64,000 bases of DNA from the NCBI GenBank assembly GCA_022497155.1, contig MU385779.1:124001-188000 (forward strand), in the 5' to 3' direction. Position numbers and translations under genes: made by a program. The DNA comes from Whalleya microplaca. Its lineage: Eukaryota; Ascomycota; Sordariomycetes; Xylariales; Xylariaceae. Under the pieces are notes generated by a model that saw nothing but the letters and a program-made list of their open reading frames with translations, made no database searches and had not been told where the DNA came from. Below, one piece after another: positions 22,101-33,026 of this stretch (the stretch's first letter is position 1; the number at the start of each line of letters is the position of its first letter).

Positions 22101-25100
22101 ACCAGCATGCGGTAAAACAAAGGATTAAATAATTGGAAAAGCAACTAAGTAAGTCGGAATCTAGTAAACAAATATTATAAATCCCTAAAAATAAACTATT
22201 TAGGCCGTAATTTATCCTACGCCCACTACAAGCGTCGCGGGATATAGGCACTAGTAAACGTTAGGACATACGCCGCATAAATCGGGTCTTAAAGAAAAAC
22301 AAGCATAAATAACCTAGTCTAATATTACCATATATTAAAGTGGCTAATAAGCCTATTAAAAAAGCACTACTACATAACCAATATAAAGTTTACAAACTAT
22401 AAAAAAGGTTTAAATAATATAAATATCGACTCCCGGACGTAGCGATTATAAGCATTAATACGTTTATTTATATCCTAAAAGAATACCTAGATTTAGAATT
22501 TTATATAACAAGCTTATACAAAATCAATCAGGTTATTAAAGATAAACGTAAGGAAGCTATACTGCTAAAAAACGCCGCTAGCTTACAAAAGAAAATACAG
22601 AAATTAATACCTCGACAATACTACAAATATTTAAATATATTTAATAAAATAAAATCGGATAAATTATTTCCGTACTACAAAAATGTAAATTATAAAATTA
22701 ATATTAGCGGAAAGCTTAAAAATCTCGGTTATAGCCCCCTATATAAAATAACCTTAAAAAAGCTAAAGGCTTATTAAAAATACATTATTAAAAACCTATA
22801 TAAAAACTTTATTAAATTATTTATAGCGCTATAAGCGGCGCCTATTTTATTCGTAAAAAAAGCTAATAATACGTTACGTTTTTATATAGATTACCGGAAA
22901 CTAAACGCTATTACCCGGAAGGATAAATATTTATTACTACTAATAAAAAAAACCTTATTAAGAATTTTTAAAGCCAAAATATTTACTAAAATCGATATAA
23001 GGCAAGCTTTTTATAAAATCCGCATTAATTTAAGAAACGAAAATTTAACGATATTTCGTATACGCTATAAAACGTACCGGTATAAAATACTTCCGTTCGG
23101 ATTAATAAACGGGCTGTCGATTTTTTAACGGTTTATAAATAATATATTCCGGGGATATTTAAATAAGTTTTATACGGCATATATCGATAATATATTAATT
23201 TTCTCGAATAATAAATTAGAGTATAAGAAACATGTCCGTAAAGTATTAAAAAGATTACGGGAAGCGGGCCTATAAATAGATATATCGAAATACGAGTTTT
23301 ATATAATTAAAACCAAATTTCTAAGGTTTATTATCAGTACCGATAAAGTGGAAATAAACCTTAATAAAGTAGAAATTATCCGTAACTAGAAAAAACCGAT
23401 CGATAAAAATAGCGGTAAAATAATCTTAAAAAAAATGCGATCGTTTTTAGGATTTTATAATTTCTACCGCAAGTTTATTAAAGAATATAAACGGATTACG
23501 AAATCCTTAAACGAGCTAATGAAAGTGGGAATCGACTTAATGTGGATAAAAAAATGCTAGAACGCTTTCGACAAATTAAAAAACTAACTCCTATCTGCCT
23601 TTATATTAATTTATTTTTTATACAATCGGGAAACTTTAATAAAAACAGATTTATTAAATAGCGTATATATAGGTGTATTATTTTAGCGAGAATCGCCTAA
23701 CAAACTATAGCACCTAGTAGCCTTTTATTTTAAGACAATATATAGCCTAAAGCTAAATTACGGAATATATAATAAAGAGATACTAGCAGTAATTAAAGGA
23801 CTCTTGTATTAAAAAGCTAAATTAGTAAGCTTATAATATAGACAGCTTTTTATAATAGTTACTAATTATTCGGTACTAGAGTATTTCGGAACTAAACGTA
23901 TATTAAATTTTCGATAAGCCGGTTAGGCGGAAATAGTTTTATAATATAACTTTATTATAACCTACCGCCCGGGCAAAAAAAATATTATCCCTAACATTTT
24001 ATTTAAACCGTTCGAAAAATTAAAATCCCAAAAGGACAAAAAGAATAAATAACGCATTATAATAATGTTTAAGCTAATAGGGGCAAAACCTATAAGCGTT
24101 ATTAAGCTAGAATATTTAACTACTAGCTAAGTCGTTTTCGGGATTTTTATTTTAGGAGATATAAATCTTCCAGAACTATCGGGAACTGTACTAATAAATA
24201 AATTATTGCGAGCGAATAAAACGGACTTGTTACTAAAGGAATATCGAGAGAAAGCTAGCGATCTAGATAAATACTTATAGATTATGCTGGGCGATTTAGT
24301 GCTATATAAAGGCCGTTTAGTAGTGCCTAAAAGTGACTTGTTACGTACCCGGGTCGTAAAAAAGGTTTATTTGCGATTAGGCACTGCTTATCCCGGTAAA
24401 GGAAAAACTCGGACGTTAACCGCTAAGCGATATTAGTAGCTAGGTTTATACGCGTATATCAGTTAATATGTCGATAATTATAACTGCCGGGCTACCAAAA
24501 TATTAAGAGACAAAACTCCGGGACTGCTTAACTTATTTCTAGTGCCCGAAAAAACCTAGCAAAATATTGTCGTAGATTTTAAAAATATAACAGCTAATAA
24601 CGAAAGTAATAATAACTTATTTATTATTATTAACCGACTTAGTAAAATTCCGTGATTAATATTATATAAGCGTATTACGACCGCGAGAAACGCTATATAA
24701 ATATATTACTAAAAACCCTTTAAACTATTAAAATAGCTACAGTCCGTTATTAATAATCGTAAATCGCAATTCATTTCCGATTTTATTAATGAACTTTTAA
24801 AAATTTATAGCGTAAAATTAAATTTTTTTTTAGTAGGGTATAAATAAATTGCGGGCTAAATAGAAATTATAAATAAATATATTAATTAAAAATTGCGACT
24901 ATTTGTCGATTATTTTTAGCGGAACTAGTTTCGCGCAATACTAATAATAGATATAATATAAGCTTTTATACCCCATAAATCGTTAGGTAATATATCGCCT
25001 CGAGAGGTACTAATAAAACAATTTATAAGAATATTATTTAATTAAAAAACTCGGATTCGGGCGGTAGCTTAATTAGCGCTTAAAAAATAATTATCGCGGG

Positions 25101-26055
25101 AAAAAGCGTAAAAGGTAGCTTAAAAAATATAGAAATATACTAACTATACGCGCTATATAATAAAAGAAACGTAAGATTAAATAGCTCGGTAAGCGAACTA
25201 ATATTATCGGAAACCGGATTTTAATATCGGAAATAAAATATATATCTTTAAAAAAACAGATATAAGCACTAACCGGCTAAATAATAAACTGGACTATTTT
25301 ATAATATATTAATATTATAAAATTATTAAAAAAAAATCCGGCAGCCTTAATACGTATAAACTAAAACTATTAAATAGCTAGCAAAAATACAAATAATTCC
25401 ACGCCGACTAACTAAAGCGTTTCGCTAATAACCCCGTACTTAAATAAGCAGCCGAAAACCTATCAGGTGAAATCGTAAATCCAGCCTTAAGGGAAAAGGA
25501 ATAGGAGGTCGAAAAGGTACTATTGTCCCGCTTATACTATTACAAATTACAGTATTAAATCTAATAATATAAATAAAATATAGATTTAAAATAATATCCC
25601 GCTAATAACTTTAAAAACGCGGCGATAAAGTTAAAAAAATATCATAAGGCTAATCCCGAGAAAGCAGGACCCCTAATATAACTGTAATAATAAATCGAGA
25701 TAGCAAAATAAAACAGATTTAATATACTATATAAGAATAATAATAAAACTAATAGAATAATAATAAGACATATAAGGCGTCGCTTTCGCGGAACGCGTAA
25801 TTAAGAAGGAAAAAAGGAAGAAAAAAGCGTATGGGATAATTAAATAAGTTATAATTATAGGGCTAACAACTAACAAAACTCACGAATATATAACGTAATT
25901 AATTAACTGCCAAAGGGAATAAAAGCTTTAAACGTACTAATTAATTCACTAATTCGAGGGTATCCCTCCTTTGCCTAAAAAACACTTAGGTCCGCGGTTC
26001 GAGCCCCAGGTATAGTAAAGACTCGGGTCGAATCCTTTTTTTTTACCGGGGGGGT
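19180..26055 (+). pseudogene. Degenerate gag-pol of the chromovirus
   Basis: No intact frame; translations show landmarks between stops. Protease: LADIGAD near 21580-21600 (from D[ST]GAD). Reverse transcriptase: YIDN at 23180-23191 in place of Y[VI]DD, a G-to-A loss of the second catalytic Asp, followed by ILIFS. RNase H/RT connection: SFLGFYNFYRKFIK near 23446. Integrase: VDF near 24570, then NNRKSQFIS near 24750 in place of SDRGSQFIS, again losing the catalytic Asp by G-to-A. Chromodomain: EVEKVL...YYKLQY near 25507 and the YPANNFKNA end near 25595. A 97-codon open piece in the gag region (20013-20306) is not an independent gene. Everything fits mutation by RIP rather than random decay. Confidence 0.9.
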
Positions 26056-26292
26056 TATTACAGCCTTAGGCCCTAATTGCCCTAGTTACTAAATCAGCCT
26101 AAGCTCGTAAATAAGGTGGTTTATATACCTATACTATAGCAACCTTAGCGCGCAACTTGCACCCCCACTAAAGCACCCATATAACTCGGGTGCCGCGCTA
26201 GGTAAACTTTTAGTCCTTAAGCTACTTTTTCTCATTATTAATATATATACACTAAACCTCTACGCCTTATTGCGTATTTAACATCCGTGACA
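26056..26292 (+). repeat. 3' LTR of the chromovirus (237 bp)
   Basis: Starts TATTACAGCC and ends CATCCGTGACA; same length as the 5' LTR. It keeps the unmutated 3' terminus while the 5' LTR keeps the unmutated 5' terminus, so the two together show the original inverted ends TGTCACGG/CCGTGACA. Confidence 0.92.
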
Positions 26293-27000
26293 AGTAATAA
26301 AAAAATAACTATATTAAATAAAGAATTATTATTTTAATAATAGCTTATTTTAATAATATATAAAGGTATACGGTAAAATTTTTTATCGCTTATTTAATAA
26401 AGTAATTTATTATATTTATCCTTCCTTAAATTATTTACCGCTTATTTAATAAAGTATTTTATTATATTTTTTTTATTTATTACCTTTAATAATAGGTATT
26501 TTTTATAATATACTTTTAATACTTTAATAATAACAGCAAGAAATTAATTATTTCTTAAAATCGAAAATATTCTCGATAAATAATCAAGGCTATAAAAGTT
26601 ATAAAAGCTATGTTACCTTAATTATTCACTTAATAAATAATTAAGTAAGTAATTAAGTAATAAAGCGATATTGAAAAAACACAGCGTAATTATGATAATC
26701 TTATTATAAAAAGCTTATTTAATAAAAAGAGGCTATTAAAAGCCATTAATAGCTAGTTATTAAGTAAGTAGTGAGGGATTATAAATAATTTATTTTATAC
26801 CTGTAACGGCGTGGCTATAGCCAGTACTCACTACATTAAACCTTCACAAAAGGATGTCTAATATTAAGGTTACAACCTGATATCTAATACTGGCTTATAT
26901 AGACTACGGCGTATAAGCGCATCCGCCGTATTTATACCTTTATATATTATTAAAATAAGCTACTATTAAAATAACAATTCTCATTAAATATGTCGGCGGC
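26293..27000. repeat. AT-rich RIP-affected sequence, right flank of the retrotransposon
   Basis: Same composition as the left flank: dense TAATAA/TTATTA words, no open frame. Composition returns to normal at about 27.0 kb. It may be the interrupted remainder of the repeat into which the element inserted, or unique DNA into which RIP has leaked. Confidence 0.6.
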
Positions 27001-27078
27001 CTAATACTAATGGTTATTAGGGAGGAAAAAAGGAAAAATTGTCAGCTATATACAGTTGTGTGGCCCACTGTAAATTGC

Positions 27079-27114
27079 CCTGTGGCTAGGCCTGTAGCTA
27101 AGCCCGTGGCTAAG
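27079..27114. repeat. Three tandem copies of a 12-bp unit
   Basis: CCTGTGGCTAGG, CCTGTAGCTAAG and CCCGTGGCTAAG follow one another with no spacer at the edge of the AT-rich block; they differ only by transitions. Confidence 0.55.
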
Positions 27115-27368
27115 CTACTGCCCCCTAGCTCCACTACACTAGGCAACTAACTAACACGACCTGGACCCAATTGTGAGACCTTTTGATGTAATGAAGCTTG
27201 TCTATTCATTGATTGATGAGTCCCTCCGGGACTCATATATCTAGCTATAGCTAATGAATGCCTATTACCAATGGTTCTGCCGACCCATGCGCCTAGGCCC
27301 GTGCCATTCGCAAAGTCAACCAGCGCAGCGAACAGCATCGACTGGGAGCTCATGATCCCGCGGATATC

Positions 27369-28547
27369 CTAGAATTGATTTTGCCCAGGAAGGACATTGA
27401 AATCGGGCAAGTCGTTCCAGTTGTCGTTGGCTTGCTGCAGATCGGGCAAGTCGTCCCAGTTGTCGTTGGCTTGCTGAAGGTGAGCCGGGATGGGACCCGC
27501 GACGAAGTCGAAGCTGGCATTCGCGTTGGGCTCAAGGACGGTCTCCGCATGAAGGTCGAAGTCAGGATCTGCATTGATGCCCACTCCCGCACTGAAGGCG
27601 GCAGCAACGCCCTCGGCGTTGGCGGGGGAGGGGGATCGGTAGGGCGGGGGAGTGGGCGGCACGGTGGGCTCCTCCACCAGGGAGTAATGGTGACGACGCA
27701 CCCAGCCGCGGTCGTCTCCGTACCAGCGCACATCCCAATGATCGATCCCGATCGTATCTTTCTTGCAGGTGAGTCTACGGTTGCTGCGGCTTGAGATCGC
27801 GAGCATACAGAGCCACCACAGGGCGAGGTCGGTCGTGAGTTGCGTCTCTCCCGCCTTGGTCCATGGAACCGCCTTAACGGCCACCGTCCAGCCACTACGG
27901 TCCTCTGTACTGAAGCAGCAGGCCACAAAATCCTCCTCTGTTAAAATATAGCCGTACCGGGTGTTTGAATGGACACATAGGTTTGCTAGTTGCCTCACCA
28001 GCCAGAGGGGTCCCGCTCTATCTTGGTTGATTATACGCCGCCCTGGGAAATGACGGCTCGTCCGCCCCAGCCCCAGGACAAGCATTGGCATATCGAGATC
28101 GTCAAGCTGGATTGCGTGGTCCGCTTTGATTCTGCCGTTCTTACTTTTGTTGGTCAAACCCGGCCTCAGGTGTGTCTCGGGCTTCATAAAGTCTCTCTTC
28201 ACTGCCGTACCAAGTTGCAGTTCCAGCTTCTTTCTAGCGAACTCAAATGTCGGGCCAAGCACCCCGTCACTCCACTGAATGAGATGGTTGATATCGTGGG
28301 CCTTCGCGATCTCCTGGACAGAGGAAAGCACAGTACTTGGCTTCGGGACATCCAGTTGGCCTTCTGGGATGGGACTGTCGAGAATATGCCCATAGCTCGC
28401 GTTCAAATTTTGAATGTTAAATGCATCCCAGGAGACAATATTGTTCGTTTGAATCTTTGGCCAGTCGGAGTTCTTCGAATTTCCATAACTTTGAACCTTG
28501 CAAGGGAAAGAGGGCTTTCCCTGTGTGAGAGCCTTGCGCAAGGTCAT
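27369..28547 (-). CDS. Fungal hypothetical protein (392 aa) with C-terminal tandem repeat
   Basis: Intronless frame from ATG at 28547 (context acATGa); an upstream in-frame extension has no ATG. The N-terminal 280 residues form a mixed alpha/beta region with a recognisable lineage motif, LALWWLCMLAI near residues 243-253, seen in a family of ascomycete accessory proteins often found near FTA2-like genes; the function is unknown to me. Residues ~290-320 are Pro-rich. The C-terminus contains two exact-phase copies of a 13-residue unit (LQQANDNWxDLPD), encoded by a 39-bp tandem repeat at 27402-27479. It is divergent from the FTA2-like gene at 29537, with about 1 kb between them. Confidence 0.75.
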   Translation of the reverse strand: MTLRKALTQGKPSFPCKVQSYGNSKNSDWPKIQTNNIVSWDAFNIQNLNASYGHILDSPIPEGQLDVPKPSTVLSSVQEIAKAHDINHLIQWSDGVLGPTFEFARKKLELQLGTAVKRDFMKPETHLRPGLTNKSKNGRIKADHAIQLDDLDMPMLVLGLGRTSRHFPGRRIINQDRAGPLWLVRQLANLCVHSNTRYGYILTEEDFVACCFSTEDRSGWTVAVKAVPWTKAGETQLTTDLALWWLCMLAISSRSNRRLTCKKDTIGIDHWDVRWYGDDRGWVRRHHYSLVEEPTVPPTPPPYRSPSPANAEGVAAAFSAGVGINADPDFDLHAETVLEPNANASFDFVAGPIPAHLQQANDNWDDLPDLQQANDNWNDLPDFNVLPGQNQF

Positions 28548-29536
28548 GTTGTTGATAGAGGAATTGATTTTGTAGGTATGATTGGTCGCGTATGTAGGTA
28601 AGAAAGAGTGTATTGCCTACGGCGCGCCTATTATCACGGTGTTGCTGTCCCACCCACCTTCATTTGGTCTTCCGCAATCGCACACCACCTAAAGGTGGTA
28701 CTCACCACCTAAATATCCGGAACCAGGTAACAAGGGTATACAGAAGTTCAGAGGGATCGCTTGTGTGCATTGAAAAATTGTTGGCAGTTTTCATCACAGC
28801 TACTTCTTATGAACCAACAGGCCTACAGGGTCAGGAAAAGGGCCACTTTTGGAACAGGCCACAGCAGGGGCTGATTGCCGAAGACCAATAGGGGGGTCTC
28901 AATATTATGCAGTTGGTTGCAGTCTCTAATTACTACAAAGACAGAACTGCTAGATTGTCACCGCACCGAGGCTATGAAGCAAATAGGGGAGGAGTGAAGG
29001 ATTATTAGTCGGGGGCGAGGGTTGATGGCAAGTGTTAGGCCAGGTGAGGCCAGGGTGTGTGCACACACTCACTGTGGCTGGAGAGGTGGCGCCGCCACCC
29101 TCTCCTATATAGCTATAGCTTCAGACACATATAGTAGCTTAGAGAATCATTAATCTGAAGTCAGGGTGGTAAGTGAATGTTGTATTAATGATGGATAAGT
29201 GAGCTACCTGTGACTAGGTAACGATTCCTTAAGCTGACAGGGCACAGACCACCACCACAGTAGCGATAACTGTAACAATTGTTTATAGGCGGGGGCACGG
29301 ACCACTACCACAGGTACCCACTTTTACTGCCCTAAGGTTGTTCGCTGACTAAAGTAAATCTGAACTCTGAACAGGACACCACACAAACAACATACCGCAC
29401 TCTATTCAAGTCCAAATCACATATAAATGGCGAGGTTTCCCGGGGGCAAGCGCCTTGGCGCAACTGGAATCTCCAGTCTCGAATCTTTCACTACTCCTGA
29501 TTTCTCTCCGCGCGCATTTGGCCTTTCGCATCTGCA
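28548..29536. other. Divergent intergenic region
   Basis: Shared upstream region of the 392-aa gene (minus) and the FTA2-like gene (plus). A small hairpin (CCACCTAAAGGTGG) lies near 28685-28698. No further gene is supported. Confidence 0.5.
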
Positions 29537-30884
29537 ATGTATCCCGACTGGCCTGAGTGTGCTGCCGATTTGGGGCCCTTGCCACAATGCCCTGGCCCAA
29601 AGTTAGGGCCGTTCGACTTTCAAGGTCCCCAGAAGATCGAATTCCTTGAGATTCTTGGAGAGGGCCTCCATGCTATCGTTTTCAAGGTTCGGATATTAGG
29701 GCAGGTCTATGCTCTCAAGGTGGTTAGCTTCGTCCTTCCACCAAACCGATAACTTTTTTACAAATAAATTACTGAATAAATCCGAACAGTTTCGATGGAT
29801 ATATGATTATAATTGGCGCGGCTTTGGGAATTTTATCAACCACGAGAATCCCGAAGGACTCAGCGCCCTATATAATTACACGGAGCCGTTCAACGCTGAG
29901 TGCCGCGCCTTCGGCCGTCTTCAGGAGGCTGGGTGCGAGGAACTAGCGGTTCGATGTTATGGCTATGTGCTGCTGGACGAGGATCACGAGCGCACTATGA
30001 TGACTCAGTTCGACTTCAACAAATGGACCTTCAACGGGGACATAGAAGATTCCGGATGGATCGATGACGAGGAGCAGCGGATGCGCTATCCCGGCAAGAA
30101 TGGCAGACCCCCACCGTTCAGATGTATTGTCAAAGCCTTTGGAAGAAGCATCGATGAGTATGAGGGCGATGTTGTTCCGCAGGGGCTGGCGCGCCAGTTA
30201 CTTCGGAGCGTTATCAAGCTACAGAAACTCGGTATCATAGAGATCGACTTTGCGATCCGGCAGGTAATTGATGGCAAACTGGGCGACTTCAGCACAGCTA
30301 TGACATTACCCCATTTTGTAACGAATCCAGAGCTAAACCCACACCTTAGCCCCGCGATGATTCACGCTATGGAAAAGCAGACTTTTGTGCATTGCGTGAA
30401 CGACTATCTAGGATTCGACTCCGCGATCAAAGATTGGATTTTGGAATATGGACGTGACAGGGGTCGTCTATCTATCGAGGCCTTTCCCGGGCGTCGGGGC
30501 TGCCCCCTCAAGGCACGGTATAATTTGAGGGGTAGCAGGGCAGCCGAGAGAACTCTCTATACTTTTGTTGACCCAAGGAGATATCGCTGGACGGCAAATC
30601 GGGTTATTGGGGGAGCCAATGCACTACCAGCTTCGCAGAGAAGGCATGCGGGACGGATATCCAAGGTTCTTGCGCGCCAATCTGTTTGTAGCAGGGAGTC
30701 GAAAGATCTTTTGCGAAAGCTGACTGCCCGTCCAGATATGTGGCGCTATCAATGTAAGCAACAGGATGAGAGCTGGGCTGATGGAATCGGATTAAGGGTT
30801 ATGGGACTGCCCCACGTATTAGAGTGGGATTATAAGGGCGGTTACCTATTTCCAGTGAAGGATGACGGCGAGGATATCAAATGA
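29537..30884 (+). CDS. FTA2-like (kinetochore Sim4 complex subunit) kinase-fold protein, 426 aa
   Basis: Two exons, 29537-29722 and 29790-30884, joined in phase 0 over a 67-bp intron (GTTAGC...ACAG). The N-terminus (PQCPGPKLGPFDFQGPQKIE) followed by FLEILGEGLHAIVFKVRI and GQVYALKV is a kinase-like Gly-rich loop and beta3 Lys. Exon 2 continues with WIYDYNW, CRAFGRLQEAGCEELAVRCYGY, and LQKLGIIEIDFAIRQVIDGKLGDFS, in the place of the kinase catalytic and DFG loops (LGDFS). This is the fungal family named after fission-yeast Fta2. In filamentous fungi it is greatly expanded, so a kinetochore role cannot be assumed for this copy. The frame is intact. Confidence 0.82.
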
Positions 30885-31086
30885 AGCAAACCGATTGCGC
30901 TGGTTTAAACTGATGATCTGCAAGCGAGAGAGGTGTGCCGAAACAGACAGCAGCGCATCAGTGACTCGAGCTCGGGTGTGGCGATTCTGACTGGCAGCTT
31001 AAGTAGAGGTTACAGGCCGCAGGGGGGTCTAATTTGAGGCCTGTGCACGCCAAGAAAAAGTTGTTTTAGGGACATATGTTCAGTAT

Positions 31087-31941
31087 ATGTCAAAAGGAGA
31101 GCCATATCCCTCCTACACCGAGCCGTTCGTAGTCGACGGACACGTGATACCCCGCGGCACTATGGTCGGCGTGAACCCCTATTGTGTTATGCATAATGAA
31201 AGCTACTTCCCTGAGCCATTTTCATTTAGACCAGAGCGGTGGCTCGGGCCCGAGGACGGCGGGACTGCCGGCCCTGGGGCGGAGGAGGCCAGAACGACGA
31301 TGCGCCGAGCATTTGCGCCGTTTGCCCTAGGCGAAACGGGGTGCCTAGGCAAAGCGATGGCGTACCATGAGATGAGCTTAGTTGTCACACGGCTATTGGA
31401 GCCAAGACCTGTTGGAAGCTATACGAGATGCAGGAATGCTACACGAGTACATATATTAGGTGCTGTTGGATGTTACTCGATACTGTTGGAATGTATGACT
31501 GCCTAACAAAAGGTATGATTACCAGACGGCGGCTACGTCGGCAACAGACTAGATACGTACCAGGAATACGTACCAGGAATACGTACCCCGGCAGCAGGTC
31601 TACCTATATAAGACCCTCAGACTTAGATTAAAACTTAAAACCATAAGCACCCTCAGAGGCCCTAGAGAATTGTTAGCTGAATTGATGTATTCCAAGCCCT
31701 GATTACAGCCCTTGTCACATTAGTAGTGGCAAAAACTTTGTGGTATTTCGACTTCGAGAAGGTGCCTGGCGAGGCCGGTAGGCTTGGGGAGGGAGAATTA
31801 GGGAGAACTGATGGAAGGGGGAGGAGGGATGAGTATCAACTCTACTATAAGAGTGTAGCCGACCACGATGGTCCCAACTTAATGTTTAAGTCGAGACGAG
31901 AGTACCGGAAGGAGTTGAAGCTGGATGAAGCAAACGATTGA
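31087..31941 (+). pseudogene. Cytochrome P450 C-terminal remnant, split by a solo LTR
   Basis: Only the last third of a P450 is present. The first piece (31087-31382) has the PERF-like region (YFPEPFSFRPERWL) and an intact heme-binding motif FAPFALGETGCLGKAMAYHE. The second piece (31720-31938) continues in the same frame with VVAKTLWYFDFEKVPGE and ends near 31938. Removing the 337-bp insert and one TTAGT copy rejoins the reading frame, so the pieces were one gene. Everything upstream of the K/L-helix region is missing, and no ATG-linked N-terminus was found in the 200 bp before 31087. The P450 type resembles CYP families used in secondary metabolism; it cannot be functional. Confidence 0.88.
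31383..31719. mobile_element. Solo LTR (337 bp) inserted in the P450 remnant
   Basis: The insert begins TGTCACACGG and ends CTTGTCACA, i.e. TG...CA, and is flanked by a perfect 5-bp direct repeat TTAGT (31378-31382 and 31720-31724). It contains a TATA-like box (CTATATAAGACC, near 31602) and three in-phase direct copies of ACGTACC-type repeats near 31554-31590, as an LTR promoter/R region would. No internal retroelement domains are present, so it is the product of LTR-LTR recombination. The family is different from the 237-bp LTR of the chromovirus. Confidence 0.85.
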
Positions 31942-32859
31942 GTACTGAATACCACATCATGGGTTATCCTGGGTTATGGAGTAAGTTTTTACGCCGTTGT
32001 ATTTTCTTCTTCGGCAAGAGGTAATGGCCATATTAGAATGAGAATACGAACCCAAGAAATCGACAAACAGTCCAACCCGCGTCCAGGAGTCCGGGTTAAT
32101 GTCATATAGGATCTTGAGACTACATATTCTCAGAGCTTGTGTAGAAAGGGGGGTTAGACAGTAACCACTGACATCGTAGGTAGAAGGTCGATTCTTAAGG
32201 GTATGATTAGGTTATATTAGGAGGCTAGAATGGGAGATAGGTTCAGTATCTATGTTTATGGCGTAGGAGGACATAACCACGTTCTGAACAGTTGACATTA
32301 CGGTTTGGTTATTGCATCAAGACTAACATTGAATGACAGGCGTCTCTAGGCATATAACGGCGTGGTCAGTATGTAATACCTAGGTGGTTCAACAAATGTC
32401 GCATAATATATAGGCATTAATATCTGACCCGGTATTAACAGTACCGTTTTTGTTTGCTACAACAAACCTGGAAGCTATCAACCTATGTACTTCCTATTGT
32501 GGGCTGCTAGGGGACTAAGCACACACAGCACACTAAAGTGAACCTGTTAGGTACAAGTAGCACCAGCACTGGAGCTCTCCATCCTCAATCCATCATTCAC
32601 TCTCACGTTCCTACGAACCTGACACTATCGGGAGGGAACCTGGAAGTCACAAGAGCAAAAGAGCTACGTACCCCACACCTTTTGGTGTGGACCCTACCTT
32701 ACATTATTACCTAGGTACATGTAGGTACGGAGTACGTGTAGCAACATTGAATGCTGAATGGCTCCGCGTTGTAAGTCATCCCTACACTGCCCCATAACAA
32801 TTGACAGCCCTACAACCGGGGCTGAGCTTTCAAAGTCGACCCAACCTGCCAACTTCAAT
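31942..32859. other. Gene-poor intergenic region
   Basis: No gene supported. The 32690-32735 stretch has CTAGGTAC/ATGTAGGTACGGAGTACG words common between genes in this group of fungi. Confidence 0.5.
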
Positions 32860-32985
32860 GTTCCATACAAAATAGGTTGCGCGCTTGGTAAATTTTAGAC
32901 CCCAAGCAGCTTTTTCTCATCATCAATATACTTGCGTACGTATATTAGACCCCTGCGTCCTATTGCGTATCTGACCTCCGCGACA
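32860..32985 (+). mobile_element. LTR fragment related to the chromovirus LTR
   Basis: Bases ~32860-32985 align with the 3' half of the 237-bp LTRs: GCGCGCTTGGTAAATTTTAG, AGCTTTTTCTCATCATCAAT, CCTGCGTCCTATTGCGTAT and the terminus CTCCGCGACA against CATCCGTGACA. Relative to the chromovirus it has a short insertion (CTTGCGTACG) and is much less AT-shifted. The left end is lost or too diverged to place. It stops 41 bp before the ATG of the F-box gene. Confidence 0.78.
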
Positions 32986-33026
32986 AAAAGGCCCTCGACA
33001 CAAGCCTTAGATCACTTGAAGCGACA

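Larger units (their letters stand above)
18943..26292 (+). mobile_element. Ty3/gypsy chromovirus LTR retrotransposon, full length, RIP-inactivated
   Basis: 7350-bp element bounded by two 237-bp LTRs and the candidate target duplication GGTAA (18938-18942) / AGTAA (26293-26297), which differ by one G-to-A change. Plus-strand order is gag, protease, reverse transcriptase, RNase H, integrase, chromodomain, which defines a chromovirus. All coding frames are riddled with TAA/TAG. The 5' LTR end (TGTCACGG...CCGTAATA) and 3' LTR ends (TATTACAG...CCGTGACA) both derive from TGTCACGG...CCGTGACA by C-to-T and G-to-A changes only. A G-run (ACCGGGGGGGT) just before the 3' LTR is the likely polypurine tract. 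It cannot encode working proteins. Confidence 0.92.

Noticed and set aside
21955..22251. 98-codon minus-strand frame inside the chromovirus
   Set aside because: Antisense to the pol region and hydrophobic by AT-rich composition only.
31383..31500. Reading the P450 frame straight through as a 139-aa intact protein
   Set aside because: The part after position 31382 is LTR sequence; the true P450 continuation is at 31720.
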